NCBI RefSeq assembly: GCF_028476545.1
Contig: NW_026731936.1
Coordinates: forward strand, 1-64,000
From: Physella acuta
Lineage: Eukaryota; Mollusca; Gastropoda; Physidae
Length of the DNA stretch: 64,000 nucleotides
Direction: 5' to 3'
A program made the translations under genes and the position numbers. Below are positions 1-11,367 of this stretch, in pieces (positions within the stretch are counted from its first letter, which is position 1; every line of letters starts with the position of its first letter). The notes below the pieces were generated by a model. That model was not told where the DNA came from and did not search any database. It worked only from the letters and a program-made list of their open reading frames with translations.

Positions 1-116
<116 letters not shown>

Positions 117-270
117 AGTTATGTTGCAGTATCACTAGATAATAAATAACCACCATCACTATTGTGTTTATATAATCTGGTAATGGTCCTTACAATAGTT
201 TATAATTTGGGACTATAAAAAATAGTATCACCCACCTTAATGCTAATGATGAAGAACAAAATGCAATTAC

Positions 271-350
271 CTTCCTTGGTTTGCAGTTGGGAATCCATTT
301 AAGACGATCTTTTCTCCAATAGGGTTGACTTTAAAATCGAATTGCTCCGG
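271..350 (-). CDS. Galectin-like gene, left copy, exon 5 (start of second CRD)
   Basis: An 80-nt exon read on the minus strand between an acceptor (...TTTAATAG at 351-352) and a donor (GTAATT, 265-270). It encodes PEQFDFKVNPIGEKIVLNGF followed by PTANQG. This is the start of a galectin carbohydrate-recognition domain, with the typical 'G-x-x-I-x-L-x-G' strand. It starts in phase 0 and ends in phase 2, like its right-copy partner at 30,500-30,579. The remaining exons of this gene copy lie before the window start. Confidence 0.7.
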
Positions 351-385
351 CTATTAAATTAAAAGTTACTATTTTGTTTTCTTCA

Positions 386-632
<247 letters not shown>

Positions 633-889
633 ACGACAAATTCCCGAATGACACTTGCCCTAACACCTTTCCCCTGCCTGCGCCACTGTTCTAATTAAAT
701 TGCCATACATTTGCTTGTGTGTTTGAGAAATTTTAAGAATTTTGTTAAGCCTTCTTTTTTGTTGACATTGCAAAATATCTAAAATTTAGTGCAATTAATA
801 TACATTTTTTTCTCTGTTACAGCATGTTGTGTGCAACATTTTCAAGTGTTTAGAGTTCACATGAGTATTATGAATATATATTCATATAT

Positions 890-923
890 TTATATATATA
901 TACATTCATATATATGATACATA

Positions 924-985
<62 letters not shown>
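890..985. repeat. (AT)n microsatellite
   Basis: AT dinucleotide tract in the same intron. The right copy has a matching tract at 31,481-31,542. Confidence 0.9.
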
Positions 986-991
<6 letters not shown>

Positions 992-1020
992 TAAAGTAAG
1001 ATAAATAGATTTATACTTAC

Positions 1021-1038
1021 TGGCCGATGAAAATGAAA
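1021..1038 (-). CDS. Candidate 18-nt microexon of the left galectin copy
   Basis: On the minus strand, 18 nt coding FHFHRP sit exactly between an acceptor (AAATTTCAG) and a strong donor (GTAAGTATAA). The length is a multiple of three and it would join exons of phase 0 on both sides. The right copy has the same sites around only 12 nt coding FHLP (31,574-31,585). It would form a short linker before the second CRD. It is based only on splice-site pattern and phase, so transcript data are needed. Confidence 0.4.
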
Positions 1039-1125
1039 CTGAAATTTAAGGTTGATGGATGTTTCTATACCTCTATGTAGGACTATCTATCTATACCTCT
1101 CTATATATGTCTCTATCTTTCCATA

Positions 1126-1175
1126 AATATATATGTATATATAAATATATGTATATATATATTACGTGTATATAT

Positions 1176-1255
<80 letters not shown>
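1126..1255. repeat. (AT)n microsatellite
   Basis: AT dinucleotide tract with small interruptions. It ends next to a segment (GTCGATTGGTATA) shared with 39,938 onward. Confidence 0.9.
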
Positions 1256-1257
<2 letters not shown>

Positions 1258-1652
1258 TCGATTGGTATACAAACAGAAGTGAACATTTTTAGTTCTTAAT
1301 TATTAAAACTTTTTTATAATATTACACATGAATATGCTACTAAATATATTACAACTGTCATTTTTCATGATCATTTCAATGTCACAACAATTATGAGCTC
1401 TATTTTCTTACTCTTATCCATATACAAAGTACTGTTATAAAATATAAGCCTTCTAAGTTTAAATTGTATCCCCACTTTTATGATGAAACTAACTAATTTT
1501 TGGTACACTAAGAACGGCTTTAATTTAAATTTTAATTATTTCCCAAACCACAGACAGCGCCGGATATATGATACTTAAAAACACATAAATCACGGCTTTT
1601 CTTAAATAAATTCTACCTCAATTTTTAGTGAAATTTCTGGCCGGTACATCCA

Positions 1653-1764
<112 letters not shown>

Positions 1765-2275
1765 AACCAGTGAAGTGCCCTTTCAGATGATAATGAGGCA
1801 GGTGATGTAGAGCTTAGCTATTTCAGTCACTTCGGTAAATGACTTAAAGTATAATATTCATTTTTTATGACTGGTATTTCCTATATTCGAATGCCTATTT
1901 TAAGAATACTTAATTAAATATTAAGTTGGGTGACCTACTGAATACAAAATCCAATGTACTTTAGCACTTGCACGAATCCGAATGTACTTTATCTTTGTCA
2001 TCCTTACCCATCCATTTAATTCAAAAGTGTTGCTTTTGAGAAATACCTAGTAAAATGAACATTTAAAAACGTCAGCATGTGTTTAAAAGACAAATACATA
2101 TTGGCGGAGGTGTGACGTTTTATTAGACCAGGTGTTTGATTTTTTTTTTAACGTTTAGTGACAGTAGTGACAAGAGGGGGAAGATAAAATAAGAAGCACA
2201 TCATTTATGAATGACCCTTAAACCCACATTCATCAAAAGAATAATGGGTGGTGTAGAAAAAAATTAAGATATTAA

Positions 2276-4320
2276 CCCTTTCAGGACCACAAGGATTACA
2301 GGCATAATTTCAAATATCTGTGCACACATTTAGTAGTAAAATGACACGTAGATTTAAAAAATGTTAACGGTTTTCCGATATCTTAAATAGTTTTTGAGAT
2401 ACAGCATGGGACATATGTGTCCCTACGGTCCTCAAAGGAAACCTATCGAAAATAGGTTATGTTGTGAGTTATGTCAATATGTTTATTCTAAAAGTGCTCT
2501 AACGTGTGTTAGTTGTTCTGGTACATTAGAAATTGAAAATATCAGTATTGAGAACACAGTTATGTCCTTTATGAGTGTATAGTCATCTAGGAATAGAGCT
2601 TATGGAAGCAGTTACGTGATGTTTTATAACATACACGAACATGGCAGATATAATACATATTGTCCGCTCTGTTCTCAATCTTTTTCTGTTGCACATTGTG
2701 CATAACTCCTACGTTTTTCTTCCTTTGATTTATCAACCTCTAGTGAGGTTGAAGTGAAATTATTGCCTTTACGAACAGGTCTTGAGGTGATATCTCTTTG
2801 ATGTAATCCCTAAATGTGAGCTCTTGCTATCATTTGCCTATATTCAAGCTTGGTTTCGCATTGTAGCCAGCGTTGAACTCTTGTCAAATATAGGTATAAA
2901 TGGCTTCTCGACTCCAAATCATTATCTTGGCAACAAATTATCAATGTATAAAACATGGATTTAATTTCCTAAACTCATTAGAATGTTCATTTCAATCAAC
3001 ATCTATTGTCTATTTTCTATAACCATAGTCAATAACTTTTATTGGAAACTGTGTTTTCAGAAGCTTCTAGTTGAAAATAATATCTTGCTCCATTCTCCAT
3101 TTTCAATTATCACAAAAACGTTTGTTTGTTCATGTTTTGGGCAAGTCTAGTTCTATTGATGATAAAGATATGTGTCAGCTTCGGGTCTAGGACATTACCA
3201 CCCCGTCTAATTCCCCCTCCCCCCCCCCCCCCCACCGATGCTGAAGACCCCCTGATCTTAACCCCAAGCTACAAGCATATAGCTAACCCTAACAAAAACC
3301 ATAACTCCAACTCTAAATCTACATTTAACCCTAAAACTAGCTCTAACCCGAACCTAAACCTAGTCCTAGCTTATCCATAACTGGACGATGGGTAATTGCT
3401 CTGAGGTAGTAATATCGGGTGGGGGTGTCGGAGGGGTAATTGTAACTATTAACGCTCCCTCTGAGGGGAAAACTCTACTGTACATCGTATATATTTTGTG
3501 CGCTGTGTTCTAAAAATCTCATACAAGGTAACATGTATTTTACGAAATGACAGCGCGGCATGTTAACAAATACTGTGCGGACCATGCAGTTTTGAGGGAA
3601 TATTAGTCATTATAGCATGTGGCATTGACGATGTATGCAATGTATGCAAAACAGAATGACTAGAATAAGGTGTAGGGCTTATCGTAGTAGTGACAATCTG
3701 CTCTGGGACTTGAACAAGTCGTTCGATTATAGCTTCTATACTTACTTTGTCGGCATATTTCTACAGAAAATTCACATCTTTTTCATAAAGAAGTAAATTG
3801 TTTTCATCGTTTTTATTGTAAATAAACAGTATTTGCTCAGAATTTTCTTCAGTTATAGTAAATAAAAGCTCTGCTACTATTTGTATTGTAATGCCAAAAC
3901 ACATGCTTAGCAACATTGTAAAAAAGTTAGCTCCCTTCCGGACCGTAGGGACATATATGTCTCAAGCAAAAGAAAATTACTTTAAAAAAAAAAAACAAGC
4001 AAAGCTATTAGGAAAAACAAATTTAAATATAATACCTAAATAGTAAACCTTTGAAAAACCGCCAGTAATTTCTTTCTGTTACAGCAAGTATGTTTTATAT
4101 AAAAATGTAAACTGTAGCTTTGCAAGTGGTCTAAAAATGCAAAGTTCCCATAAATATGACAACAAAACTATCTTATATATACTGAAAGCAACTTTAGTTA
4201 TATGAAGTCTATCATGTAATAAATGTTTTAAAGCAAATTCAACCACTCTATGTTATTCCAATTTCATTTGGTGATAATTTGAAAATTTGGGACACCGGTG
4301 TCCCTTGGTCCTCAAAGGGT
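2276..4320. mobile_element. piggyBac-like element, non-autonomous, flanked by TTAA
   Basis: TTAA occurs on both sides (2,272-2,275 and 4,321-4,324). The left end reads CCCTTTCAGGACCAC. The right end in reverse complement reads ACCCTTTGAGGACCAA, with one extra base next to TTAA. The homologous spot in the right unit (about 40,885) is uninterrupted, so this is a true insertion of 2,045 bp. Copies of a subterminal GGGACA..TGTCCC hairpin followed by GGTCCTCAAAGG lie inside at 2,408-2,437, inverted near 3,937, and at the right end. A 62-codon frame at 2,394-2,582 has CxxC pairs but I do not recognise it as a transposase. The element sits in an intron of the left galectin gene. Confidence 0.75.
3262..3380. 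repeat. Degenerate CCCTAA-type hexamer repeat inside the piggyBac-like element
   Basis: The stretch from AACCCCAAGC through TAACCCTAAC to CCTAAACCTAG is a worn array of 6-bp units close to the animal telomere repeat (TTAGGG on the other strand). It follows a C-rich run at 3,215-3,233. Confidence 0.5.
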
Positions 4321-4351
4321 TTAATATACTAAAAAATGTTATTGTCTTTAC

Positions 4352-4589
4352 CTTAATGTGTTGGCTGTAAATTACAATTTTCATGTTAAATGCTTGTTGT
4401 TCTTGTAACAGTTTACCGTCTGTTACTTTGTCTGGTCCCCACTTGTAGTTTCTTCTGCTATTCAAGTTGAATCTCTGAGTGGTAAAACGATAAGTGGCCT
4501 GCATTTCGATGTCAGGGTAGCATGATCTTTTCTCACACAATTCGACAATAAAACTAGATAGAGAGTATTTAAAGTTTTTGGACATGCCG
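4352..4589 (-). CDS. Galectin-like gene, left copy, exon 3 (core of first CRD)
   Basis: A 238-nt minus-strand exon with acceptor ..TATTAG and donor AAG|GTAAAG. It reads GMSKNFKYSLSSFIVEL, then PDIEMQATYRF, then NLNSRRNYKWGPDK. These match the galectin pattern of a β-strand, an R, an N and the conserved W followed by G, residues that form the sugar-binding face. It enters in phase 2 and leaves in phase 0. The right-copy partner (40,918-41,155) differs by about six amino acids and has no stop or indel, which suggests the frame has been kept since the duplication. The piggyBac-like element begins only 31 bp downstream, inside the next intron. Confidence 0.75.
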
Positions 4590-4709
4590 CTAATAAGATA
4601 TGCTGGATTGTAAAGTCAATTTCATGTTAAAAGTCAATTACAACTAATTCATAGAAAGTATATTTCTGAGCATATGTATTTTATATTCTTAAAAAATAGT
4701 TTTTATAAC

Positions 4710-4822
4710 CTTCGGGGTTTTTTATCGATGACTCCTTCCACAATGATTTCTTTGCCATCATACAACGGATGCTTAATTTCACCAGTGTAAGGCATTGGAT
4801 ACTGTGGATATTGTTTGGAGTA
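4710..4822 (-). CDS. Galectin-like gene, left copy, exon 2 (start of first CRD)
   Basis: Minus-strand exon coding YSKQYPQYPMPYTGEIKHPL then YDGKEIIVEGVIDKKPR. The Pro-Tyr-x-Gly entry and the 'G-x-x-I-x-V-x-G' strand are hallmarks of a galectin N-terminal half. The donor is AAG|GTTATA. I chose the acceptor TTTTAAG|TACTCC (phase 0) because it joins in frame to the signal-peptide exon. An alternative AG seven bases upstream (exon start 4,829) would need another exon. The right copy (41,278-41,390) differs by two silent changes and one Arg/Gln change. Confidence 0.7.
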
Positions 4823-5133
4823 CTTAAAACTTTAGAAATTTAAAAATTCATAATATACATGAAAGTAGCTATATCACCAAGATAGAGAGAAATAAAATTA
4901 TTCGCCAAAAACAGAATACTAAACATACCCAACTTAAATGTTTACAGGATAATTAAGATTTAATATATTTGATACAGCATGAGAATTGAGGACTTTATTT
5001 TAAGCAGAAAAAAAATCTGAAAAATGTATAATAATAGATAATATGTGGTTGTTGTTTGAGGAATCCGCTTTCAATCATAAGATTATATTAACGTAAATTT
5101 AAAATCTGTCATAGAAATAACATTTTATTTTTA

Positions 5134-5329
5134 GAAAGCTGGAGTCAAAAACGAATATTTGTGGTGTAAATCTGCATAAGTCCTCTCAAGCTGAAGATAA
5201 AAACTATAATAGTAAAGCGGACAAAAGTTGTACGGGAAGCTCAGTGAAACATGAACATGCGAAAGCAGTCAAATGAGCAATCTCAGGTAAAATAGTTGCA
5301 TCAGCAAATGTTTTAATTAATCTAGCTTT
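5134..5329. other. Intronic segment with an open frame in both duplicate copies
   Basis: On the plus strand, after TTTTTAG, a frame reads LESKTNICGVNLHKSSQAED and so on to AVK, then stops at about 5,275. The right copy (about 41,704-41,844) has the same frame with four amino-acid changes and one silent change. That ratio shows no purifying selection. I do not recognise the sequence, and it may be a chance frame. Confidence 0.25.
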
Positions 5330-5935
5330 TATCCCAGTATTCTTTTTACTATCTCGTGTATAGAGAAAGTATTGTAATTGTGCAAAAATGGAGATTTTTG
5401 CGAATCTCGATGCTTTACACCTACCTGAGTCGGAAAAACATAATTTTGCAATCTTGTCTGTATGTCTCTGAGTATGTATGTGTATATGTGTGTGTATGTG
5501 TGTCTGTGTGTATGTGTCTGTAAACAAGATAACTTGAGTACCGACACGGCTAGGTTGATGAAATTTCATATACACGTATTTTATCAAAATTGTAGATCCG
5601 TATCAACTTTTGAGCGATTTCTGATAAAAGAAAGTTGAACTTTTTCTTCTTTGAATTTTTCAAAAGCCTATAACTTGAGTACTATTTCAGATAGATTAAT
5701 AAAATTTCACATATAAGTTAAAGATATAATTCTCTGCCTTCTTACAAATTTCGAGTAATTTCCGTTGACCGGAAGTAGTAATTTACGCTATTTCCGATTT
5801 CTCAAAAACGCATGTGAATTTATAAAGTACTGATAATATCCCACACTATTATGCACCTTTTGTTTGGCGTTCACTTGGTGTGCAATTCATTTTCTACGAG
5901 ATTCTATTCTATTATAAGAAGCTTAAGTAATTAAA
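5330..5935. repeat. Dispersed repeat family R1, copy 1
   Basis: Begins near a CTCGTGTATAGAGAAAGTAT motif, contains a TG-rich tract (TATGTGTGTCTGTG), then 'TCTGTAAACANGATAACTTG', and ends near TTCTACGAGATTCTATTCTA. Other copies lie at 25,567-26,160, 41,905-42,500 and, rearranged, 53,225-53,700. There is no coding capacity. The type is unknown; it looks like a non-autonomous element. Confidence 0.6.
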
Positions 5936-6234
5936 AATGTTACATTGTAGACACCCATGGCCAGAAATAGATATGACCGTGGGAGAAGGGTCTCTATAAT
6001 ACTCATACTGATCTATCATTCCAAAACTCTCCATGACATAAAGTTGACCCCTTGCGATGAGGGTGCGCTGCCCTTGATTTATCCGCCAGTTTGGTTGGGG
6101 GAAGTGTGTGTGTGTGGGGGAGGGGGGGGGTGAGGTGTGTATCTCTTTCTACCATTCAGGTTGTGCCCTTTTAAACCTTAGGTACATAAGACTTTTATAA
6201 GGTTAATTTACTCGATGGCTGATTTATCGATGTT

Positions 6235-7905
6235 TGGCGTGAGACTGTCTTAATTAAAATTAATACTTTATTTATTTATTATGCATTTTGTATGTGAAGT
6301 GAGAGTTCCCAGTCTATGTCTAAGCTTTGCTTGAAATATTTCATTTAACTCGATGTCGGTGTAGTTTTTAAAATAAAATCTGAATGTAATACTATTTTCC
6401 CTTACAGTCGATCTATAAATAGCCGTTGCTACTAGTCTGTTTTCGTTTTCTGTTCTTTGTCTATTCGTGTTAATTAAGTGTGATTGCTTTATTTGTTGTG
6501 GCTGTTTGATTGGTGGTTTTTAAATATTATCGCAAGTGGTTGCTTTGCTCTCTGGATTAATAAACAATCTCAATAATTGTGTTTCTCAGTTTCTTGTATA
6601 AATTGTTTACACGTTTGACATGTTATTTTTTACATTTTGATTTGACTTTGTATTTCGTGAAGCTGGTGTTGTATTAAAAATCTGTCTGTATGCTACTTCC
6701 CTTTATTTTGATGTAATGCGTTTATTATGTAGGTTTCTAAATGTCTATTATATTGTGTTCCCTGGCCCAACTAAATCTGGTGTATAAGGGTGTCGCTTGT
6801 TGTTTGATTAAGGTGTCGTATATATTTGTTTGTATTAATAATGCTTTTGTTTCTTTGGAATGTTGCTATCGTTTTTATTTACAAAAGCTGTCTATAGAAT
6901 GCTCCTCATCTTTAACCCTATGAAGTATTGTGCTAATGGATGGTAATGTATTGTTTTAATCTAAAGGTGTTTATTTTAGTTTGAATGTAATGTAGCCCTA
7001 TAACTCCATTTAATTTGTTTTGTATATAAAGATTTTGTGGCTAATGTTTCTAATCGTGTTTTTTGAAAATGGACTCTTTAATGTGCTAGTTTGTTTGTTT
7101 AATAAACGAGTTGGTTATTGTAGAGTTCGTCGCTACGAATGTTGTTTTGGAATGATATTTTTGTTTACTAAGGCAGCTCTAGCAAAGATGGTTGCATTGC
7201 AGTATTGGTATTTTTCCAGATTTTGATTTATTTTATTTTTCATTATGGCCAAAGTTTCTTTGTCGTCTTTTGTGGGATTCCTGGTATAAGCTATTCCATA
7301 AAGTCTGTTATTGAGATGTCTATGTTATAATTATATTTACCTTTCCATTTACCTATACCCATTACTTTTGATTTTTCTGCGTTTATTTTTCCACCAGCTT
7401 CCTTTCCCAAATTTGTTGAATTTGTTCTATTACAGTCTGTATAGCTTTTTCTGTTTGTACTAAGAAAGTAGTGTCGTCTGCGTATGCAATAATTTTTTTG
7501 CCTACGGTGTATGGAATGTACGGTCCTTTAATCGAGTTGTCAAGTCTAATGTTATCTAGTAGGTGTTCTAGGCTAAGGGAGATAAAGGAAAACCTTGTCT
7601 AACTGATATCTGTATGTGAATAGCGCTTGTAACACTGTTGTTTATTAATAAATGACCATGTGTATTGTTATATATTATTTTTATCCATGCTTTAAAATAG
7701 TGTCCTAGGTTGTAAGCATCTATTGTTTTCATTAACCATGTATGATCCACTCTATCGAAAGCTTTCTGTTTGTCGATGCTAAGAATTGCTAGTTGTATGT
7801 CTTTCTGCGTGCTAAAATGTATGATGGCTCTGATTAAGTGGTATGTTATACTGCTGATCGGGGTGTATTAATTTAGGTATGAAAGGTGAAATTCTTATTT
7901 ATACA
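6235..7905 (-). mobile_element. LINE fragment (non-LTR retrotransposon ORF2), left copy
   Basis: Minus-strand decayed reverse transcriptase. It shows AILSIDKQKAFDRVDHTWL near 7,790-7,730, SVRQGFPLSP near 7,585, and the catalytic IAYADDTTFLVQTEKA near 7,490-7,440. A typical C-terminal part follows (KINQNLEKYQYCNATIFARA near 7,230-7,165). It is 5'-truncated and carries many stops and frameshifts. It sits in the first coding intron of the galectin gene and was present before the tandem duplication (partner 42,825-44,520). An L1/Tx1-type clade is possible but not certain. Confidence 0.75.
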
Positions 7906-7954
7906 AATGCTATACTTTGTTATATTTTCTTTAATGAAAATATTTAAAAAATAA

Positions 7955-8700
7955 TTCAAAATGTATTACTTTAAAAATTTACCTCCATTGTACATAGACA
8001 AAATGACTTGGTCTTTGTTTCCATTTGTACACACACTTGTTTATAAAAAAAACAATACGGCATCTGGACAAATCTAACGGCCCTAAGGGATTTTTCCAAT
8101 GTGAGTAATTTATTGTTACCCTCCAGGGTCAGTCTACGACCTCACAAAATATTAAGGAGATCGTTCGGCATTTTTAAAAATATACAACTCATATAGGGAG
8201 AATTTCACTCGCGGTCAATTTTTTAGTCCTAATCTAGGGCTTTAAGTCTAGCCGTCAGTTTTCCCTTACGGCCTAGCAATTTACACAGCTACGCGAAAAA
8301 CATTAGCCAGATGTACAAACATAAAGTGCCCTAAATTCTGTGTTGTAATTATCCTCTGTTTTTCCCATAAATTACAATGATTATATAGGCAAAAACGACA
8401 GGTCAGTTTTGACAACTTTGCAGGTTTTTTCCAGGATATCGCGAGTTGTTTCTGACACCCTTAGGGGTTCTTCTACGACCTCAAAAAAATATCAAGCGGG
8501 GGGGGGGGGATCGTTCAGCTGAAGTATTTTGCGATATATAGCTCATATAAGGTGCCGGGCAGTCGTGGTCAGTTTTGACACCTCGGGGTGGACTTTGCGG
8601 CAGACCAGCACCGGCCCACGTGTTCTATTGCTCCAAGGCAAGAGCTTGCCTAATTTGAAGCGCCGGGAAGTGCCCGATCGGGGACCCGACTACTTTGCTT
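7955..8700. repeat. Repeat block R2 (three copies in the window)
   Basis: Non-coding block with landmarks ATTAGCCAGATGTACA, TTTTTCCAGGATATCGCG and, at its end, CGCCGGGAAGTGCCCGATCG. It matches 44,570-45,530 (tandem partner) and more distantly 54,660-55,760. No gene is visible in it. Confidence 0.6.
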
Positions 8701-9549
8701 AATATATTATATTATATATTATTTATATATAAATATTTAAAATACATACACATTATAATCATGTGTTTGAAACTGTACAAAACTATAAATAAATTTTTAT
8801 TATTTGCTGGTTTTGTAATGTTTTAATACATAAACGTATGAAAAGTAGGATGAGTTTTAGTAATATAGCTGTTTTAAAATGGAGGAATGAATGATTTGTC
8901 ACGCTTCTAATATTTATAATATTCTATTTTATTCTTCTTTTATCACATATTTATTTCAGCCACCCATTGAAAAAAATATTTTGATTTTCCATTTTGTTTT
9001 TACTTTTTTTCTTGTTTTCTTCTCTCTGAAGAACATATAATTACCATTTAATTTACATTTACATTTTCAGGTGTTCAGTAAAATAATAATTGAAATTACA
9101 CGTTAAGTATTGTGTATAATTATTTCATCTTCAATTAATAAAGTTCATGTCAGAAAAGTATTGAAAATATGTAACAGAGGCGTATGGTTATGTTGTAATA
9201 TCCTCATGACTATTAAACATTAAAACGTTTTTATAATTTTCAAAGAAGAACTATCGAACGCAAACATTTTGTCACATGTAAACATAAATGCATCATTACT
9301 CTCTTACGTTTATCTTTTGTAATGCTGTGGCTTTTTCCCAATGTAAAAAGTAAATTAGTAACTAATATAAAACCACCCACATATTCCTAAACCTCTTGCT
9401 CATTACATAACCTATCTGGTTAAGAGATATCAGTAGTCTTTCATAAAAATAAATTCAGTATATATTTCAATTGTAATTATTAGCAGCTTATGTAGACATG
9501 GTAATAATAAAATTAGTACTTTATTTAGTAAATTAATTTACATATTGAC
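8701..9549. other. Intronic/non-coding stretch
   Basis: AT-rich sequence well conserved with 45,635-46,427 in the other unit. No coding frame, RNA gene or element end is visible. Confidence 0.5.
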
Positions 9550-9687
9550 CTTTGTTGTGCCAACGTTTCGTTTTGATTGGTGTTGAAGTGTGCTGTTGTC
9601 TTGATGTGTAGTTTGCAGTGCGTCTCCACAATATACATTCGTGATGCTTGCCAGTAGAAAAACAAACACACTAAGGTGCTTGCACAT
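9550..9687 (-). CDS. Galectin-like gene, left copy, exon 1 (signal peptide)
   Basis: A minus-strand frame of 46 codons starting at the ATG at 9,687 encodes MCKHL, a hydrophobic SVFVFLLASITNVYC core, then GDALQTTHQDNSTLQHQSKR and NVGTTK. It ends at donor AAG|GTCAAT in phase 0. It looks like a signal peptide with cleavage near Cys-Gly, plus a polar linker with one N-glycosylation site (NST). An acceptor (TATATTTTCAG) lies in the 5' leader. The right copy (46,428-46,565) keeps the frame with a few substitutions. The link to the galectin exons 4.7 kb downstream rests on strand, matching phase and conservation of both in each unit; it is not proven. Classical galectins lack signal peptides. Confidence 0.55.
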
Positions 9688-10684
9688 GTTAAGGATGTGC
9701 CCTGGTCTCGTCATTAAATATTTCAGATGCCTTAACCTGAAAATATAATTAATGGCATCTGAAAATATATCTATATACTACAAAAACTCAAGTTATTTAA
9801 CATGTTTGAATTTTTTGTTTAGTTTTTTTGTTTATCCGTTTGGTTAAAGGAGAGAATCTGCACTATGTGTAGAGCAGTGCAATAGTATTTAAGTAGAGGA
9901 CAATTTTCTTTTTTTTAAACATACTGTTAATAAAAAATTAATGTAAAGACGTTAATTAATCGATTGATTAATTCATTGGTAGATTAACCACATAAAAGTT
10001 CAGAACAATTAGTTTACTTATAGTGAATGGTGAAGTCAAATGATTTATTTACTTTTTACAACAATAATGGCGTCTTCCATACAAGATTTTGTTGCTATTT
10101 TAAAAGTATAATGCATTATATAGCTACTTTTCTGTCGGCTATAGCTTTGACGATACGTCCATTTGCTATTAAATTACGTTCCAACACTTATATCAATTTT
10201 CAACAGTCCTTTTCAATTAAGTAGGGCCTATACAATAAATTTCTCTAGATCTAGAATCTAAAGATCAGCTGTCGAAGGGAGTTATTTATAGATCTAAAAT
10301 CTAGGTCAAACCAAAATTAATTAGTTGATATTAAAAAGCATTTTATTAAACTATTTTAGTTCTTAAATATTTGCTATAAATCTTTGTTTTTTGAGCTTCA
10401 CGAATCATGTAATTCAAGATTACAAGTGATTTATCTATCTACGAGAAAACTCGACTTAACCAAACCAGTCGTAGAATCTTGATAATTCTAGGACCTATTC
10501 GCGTAAATCAAGTTTCGTAAGCAGACTCAAAACTATTTATATTGAGTACAAAAAAAAACCGTTATAGCGACAATCCCAGATAGCTTAGGTGATAGTGTAA
10601 AAGATATGCTTCCATGCGGGGGGCACGGGTGCTAGACACATCATGTCAATGTCAATTTTTTTTTTTTTAGATGTGAATGATAGT
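9688..10684. other. Upstream flank of the left galectin copy
   Basis: AT-rich, matching 46,566-47,720 of the right unit. It presumably holds 5' leader and promoter sequence. A cluster of AGATCTAGA/TCTAGAT palindromic words lies at 10,240-10,305. I could not place a TATA box or start site with confidence. Confidence 0.4.
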
Positions 10685-11045
10685 TGCCTATCGGAACTTT
10701 GTGGGATACAGGGCAGGTGAAGTAGAGTTCACCTGTTTCTTCGTTCTCAGCATATGACGTGGATAGTGTGGTCAGAGCAACGCTCGGCCGAAATATTATT
10801 TTTTAAACGATAAAACACGTTGTCTGAGACTTGGCGGAACACTGGGCAGGTGAATTAGAGTTGGGTAGGTGTATAGTTCACCTGTGACGTCAGCATATGA
10901 AGAGATAGTGTGATCAGACCCATGCTCAGCCGAAATATGTGTTTTCAAAGACAAAAACATGTCTGAGATGGGAAGACACTGGGCCGGTGAAGTAGAACTG
11001 ACCTGTTTTTGTGACCTCGGCATGTGAAGAGATTGTGTTCAGACG
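10685..11045. repeat. Tandem repeat, three diverged units of about 130-150 bp
   Basis: Each unit holds CACTGGGCAGGTGAAGTAGAG, ACCTGT, CAGCATATGA and GATAGTGTG..CAG, then CCGAAATAT. The same array is at 47,725-48,095. The left duplication homology stops within the third unit near 11,045. Confidence 0.7.
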
Positions 11046-11367
11046 AAATCGGTTAGAAAATTAGAGTCATCTCATTAATCGAGTTTAGAGTTACCGGAAC
11101 TGCCTTAGAGTGACCGCAGCTTTATATAAACTATACACTTTTTAAAGTGATTGAACTAGATCGACCACTTGCAGATGCGACAATAAGTTGATATTTGTTA
11201 AAAAGTTAGCTCTGGTAATATTTTAATAGGCCATTTGAATACCTGCTAAGACTAATTTTTGAGAAACATAAGTTGCTCTTCTAGCGTTCTTTTGAAAGTG
11301 GTTATTTAAGAAGTATATTTATTTTGTAAATAAAGATATACATTAAAGCAGCCACTTTTCAAATTAA

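Noticed and set aside
3262-3380. True interstitial telomere
   Set aside because: The hexamers are too irregular and lie inside a transposon; only a telomere-like repeat can be claimed.
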